From: Actinomycetales bacterium
GTDB lineage: Bacteria; Actinomycetota; Actinomycetes; Actinomycetales; Microbacteriaceae
NCBI GenBank assembly: GCA_028868555.1
Contig: JAGWUG010000002.1
Location: forward strand, 1 to 17,096
Length of the DNA: 17,096 nucleotides
Reading direction: 5' to 3'
A model generated the notes under the pieces. The model saw only the letters and a list, made by a program, of their open reading frames with translations. It was not told the origin of the DNA and did no database searches. A program made the position numbers and the translations under genes. This document shows positions 15,351-17,096 of the stretch, in pieces (position 1 is the stretch's first letter; every line of letters begins with the position of its first letter).

Positions 15351-15363
15351 GAGGGGAGCCAGG

Positions 15364-17096
15364 ATGGCAAAGCGACAGCCAAGCGTTGAAGCGTCGCGCC
15401 TGCGCGCGGCCCGCATCGGTGTGCTTTTGATTCTGGCCGCGTTCGTCTTTGCCCTGGTTCGCATCCAGATTGTTGATGCGCCAAAGATCAACCAGCAGTC
15501 CATGGACCGCCGCAGCAACACCGTGACCATTCCGGCGATGCGTGGTGACATCGTTGACACCAACGGCAAGATTCTGGCAACCACCGTGATGTCCTACGAC
15601 ATCAACGTCGACCCGCTCCTGGTGGCTCCATACACCGCGACTGTTGACGGCAAGGATGTCACCTACACGGTGCAGGACGCCACCAACCAGCTGGCCTACA
15701 TTCTCAAGCTGGACCCAACCGTGGTTGCCGCTAAACTCAAGGGCACTTCGCACTACTCGCAGGTTGCCAAGCAAGTTGACGGCGCAACCTACCTTCGCAT
15801 CAAGCGCCTCGACATTCCCTGGGTCTACCCGCAGGCCGTGCCACATCGCATCTATCCGAACGGCGCTCTAGCAGGCAACCTACTGGGCTTTGTTGGCTCC
15901 GAGGGCAACGCGCTCGAGGGCTTGGAGCTCTCCGAGAACAAGTGTCTAGCCGGTGTTGACGGCCAGGAGACCTACCAGCGCGGTGTTGACGGTATTCGTA
16001 TTCCGGGAACCGCGGCTGTGGCTGTTGCCCCCAAGAATGGCGGCACTCTCAAACTCACCATCGACAGTGACCTGCAGTACTACGCGCAGCAGATCATGGC
16101 CAAGTATGTTCGCAACGAGCGCGCCGACTGGGGTAGCGCCATTGTGGTGGAGGCCAAGACCGGCAAGGTTCTGGCGGCCGCCGAGGTACCATCGGTGGAT
16201 CCAAACGCATACTGGACCACCAGCGCCGATGCTCGTTCGGCGCGAATCTTCCGCACCACCTTTGAGCCGGGTTCCACCATCAAGACCGTGACCGCAGCGA
16301 CCGCAATCGACCAGGGGGTTGCAACCCCAACCACCCAGGTTCTGGCTCCGCAGACCACCTTCGTGCTCAACCACTTCCGCATCAGCGACTCCCACATGCA
16401 CCCAACCGAGAAGTTGACCCTCCAGGGAATCCTGATCGAATCCTCCAACACCGGAATCATTCAGATTGGCATCAAGGTTCCTTATGAGACCCGCGCCGCC
16501 TACTGGGCCAAGTTCGGTCTTGGTGCCCGTACCGCTGTGGACTATCCGGGCGAGGGTTCCGGCATCGTTCACAACACCGCCCCAGACGGCGTCTCGGTCT
16601 ACACCTCGATGTTTGGTCAGGCCATGACCGTTACCCCAATCCAGACCGCTTACATCTACCAGACCTTTGCCAACAACGGTGTTCGCCTTTCGCCGCAGCT
16701 GATGACCACCTGCACCGCTGCGGATGGCACCGTAACGCAGGTGCAGAAACCTCAGACCGCAACTCGTGTTCTGAAGCCATCTACCGCCCGCCAAGTTGTG
16801 AACATGCTCGAGGGTGACGTGGTTCAGAAGGGTGGAGTTGGTTCCACCGCCGCAATTCCTGGCTATCGTCTAGGTGGCAAGTCGGGTACAGCGCAGATTG
16901 CTGACGGTCGCGGTGGCTATGGCGCACTGCACGCCATCTCGTTCATCGGCATGGCTCCGGCCGAGGATCCGCAGTATGTTTTGGCTGTCACCATCTACAA
17001 GCCACGAACCGTTAGCAACTCAATCGGTGCAACCCCGCCGTTTAAGGCCATTATGGAACAGATACTTCGTATGTATCGCGTACCGCCAAGCACCAC
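15364..17096 (+). CDS. ftsI: FtsI/PBP3-type septal peptidoglycan transpeptidase (3' end outside window)
   Basis: Class B penicillin-binding protein that cross-links septal peptidoglycan with its partner FtsW. 577 codons are open to the window edge, close to the expected full length, so only a short C-terminus is missing. There is a short basic cytoplasmic end, then one membrane helix (about 18-36). The pedestal domain includes MRGDIVDTNGKILA (59-72). The transpeptidase domain contains all three penicilloyl motifs: nucleophile Ser304 in STIK (304-307), SSN (360-362) and KSG (506-508). The start ATG has GAGGGG seven bases upstream. The 84-base gap to the FtsL-like gene holds a tandem repeat. 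Gene order mraZ-rsmH-ftsL-ftsI confirms the division role. Confidence 0.96.
   Translation, partial: MAKRQPSVEASRLRAARIGVLLILAAFVFALVRIQIVDAPKINQQSMDRRSNTVTIPAMRGDIVDTNGKILATTVMSYDINVDPLLVAPYTATVDGKDVTYTVQDATNQLAYILKLDPTVVAAKLKGTSHYSQVAKQVDGATYLRIKRLDIPWVYPQAVPHRIYPNGALAGNLLGFVGSEGNALEGLELSENKCLAGVDGQETYQRGVDGIRIPGTAAVAVAPKNGGTLKLTIDSDLQYYAQQIMAKYVRNERADWGSAIVVEAKTGKVLAAAEVPSVDPNAYWTTSADARSARIFRTTFEPGSTIKTVTAATAIDQGVATPTTQVLAPQTTFVLNHFRISDSHMHPTEKLTLQGILIESSNTGIIQIGIKVPYETRAAYWAKFGLGARTAVDYPGEGSGIVHNTAPDGVSVYTSMFGQAMTVTPIQTAYIYQTFANNGVRLSPQLMTTCTAADGTVTQVQKPQTATRVLKPSTARQVVNMLEGDVVQKGGVGSTAAIPGYRLGGKSGTAQIADGRGGYGALHAISFIGMAPAEDPQYVLAVTIYKPRTVSNSIGATPPFKAIMEQILRMYRVPPST

Noticed and set aside
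15946..16794. Minus-strand open frame of 282 codons opposite ftsI
   Set aside because: Gly/His/Val-rich antisense translation of a transpeptidase domain with all three catalytic motifs on the plus strand; no independent evidence of coding.
1..17096. A defence system, prophage, insertion sequence or other mobile island
   Set aside because: Every gene but the small hypothetical types has a housekeeping assignment in conserved actinobacterial order; no transposase, integrase, terminal repeats or composition break is visible.

Overview
This window is chromosomal core sequence from an actinobacterium, most likely of the Microbacteriaceae. It may come from a small-genome freshwater lineage of the Rhodoluna/Aquiluna kind. 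That placement is inferred from protein character, moderately high GC, very short intergenic gaps and gene order; I could not run a database search. The order is that of the Mycobacterium tuberculosis segment from fadD15 (Rv2187) through an acyltransferase (Rv2182c), aroG (Rv2178c), pknL (Rv2176), Rv2175c, idsA2 (Rv2173), a DUF3040 protein (Rv2169c), mraZ, rsmH/mraW, an FtsL-like gene and pbpB/ftsI (Rv2163c), with the genes between them removed. I see no mobile element, tRNA, rRNA or CRISPR array.

Layout. 1-1781: the 3' half of pyruvate carboxylase, closed by a perfect 16-bp hairpin terminator. 1852-3590: an operon of a ParA/MinD-type ATPase with a long N-terminal extension, then peptide deformylase. 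3613-5409 (minus): long-chain fatty acid-CoA ligase, convergent with def and divergent from a ROK glucokinase. 5528-8634: glucokinase, a PlsC-type acyltransferase and class II DAHP synthase, ending at a 13-bp hairpin that probably also serves the convergent kinase gene. 8704-10689 (minus): a transmembrane Ser/Thr kinase with four PASTA repeats, divergent from a small Rv2175c-type helix-turn-helix protein. 11199-12317 (minus): a geranylgeranyl-type polyprenyl diphosphate synthase, divergent from a DUF3040 membrane protein that ends in a textbook terminator. 13117-17096: the start of the division and cell wall (dcw) cluster: mraZ, rsmH, an FtsL-like gene and ftsI, the last cut by the window edge.

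How the genes fit together. The right half is an envelope and division block: MraZ and RsmH lead the cluster, FtsL and FtsI act in the septal peptidoglycan machine, the PASTA kinase probably senses peptidoglycan, and the prenyl synthase makes isoprenoid diphosphate precursors. The left half is central and lipid metabolism (oxaloacetate supply, sugar phosphorylation, fatty acid activation, phospholipid acylation, entry to the shikimate pathway) plus N-terminal deformylation of new proteins.

The most interesting structure is non-coding. Upstream of mraZ lie 10-bp-spaced TGG(A/T)G repeats, a probable MraZ operator fused to the -10 element, behind an AT-rich stretch carrying repeated AATTTCC elements. 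Between mraZ and rsmH is a two-helix hairpin with CTTCCCC in its loop; it matches the actinobacterial mraW RNA motif as I remember it and would bury the first possible rsmH ATG. Between the FtsL-like gene and ftsI lie 2.5 copies of a ~27-bp tandem repeat, each copy opening with a small GCCY-TTN-GGGC hairpin, just before the ftsI ribosome binding site.
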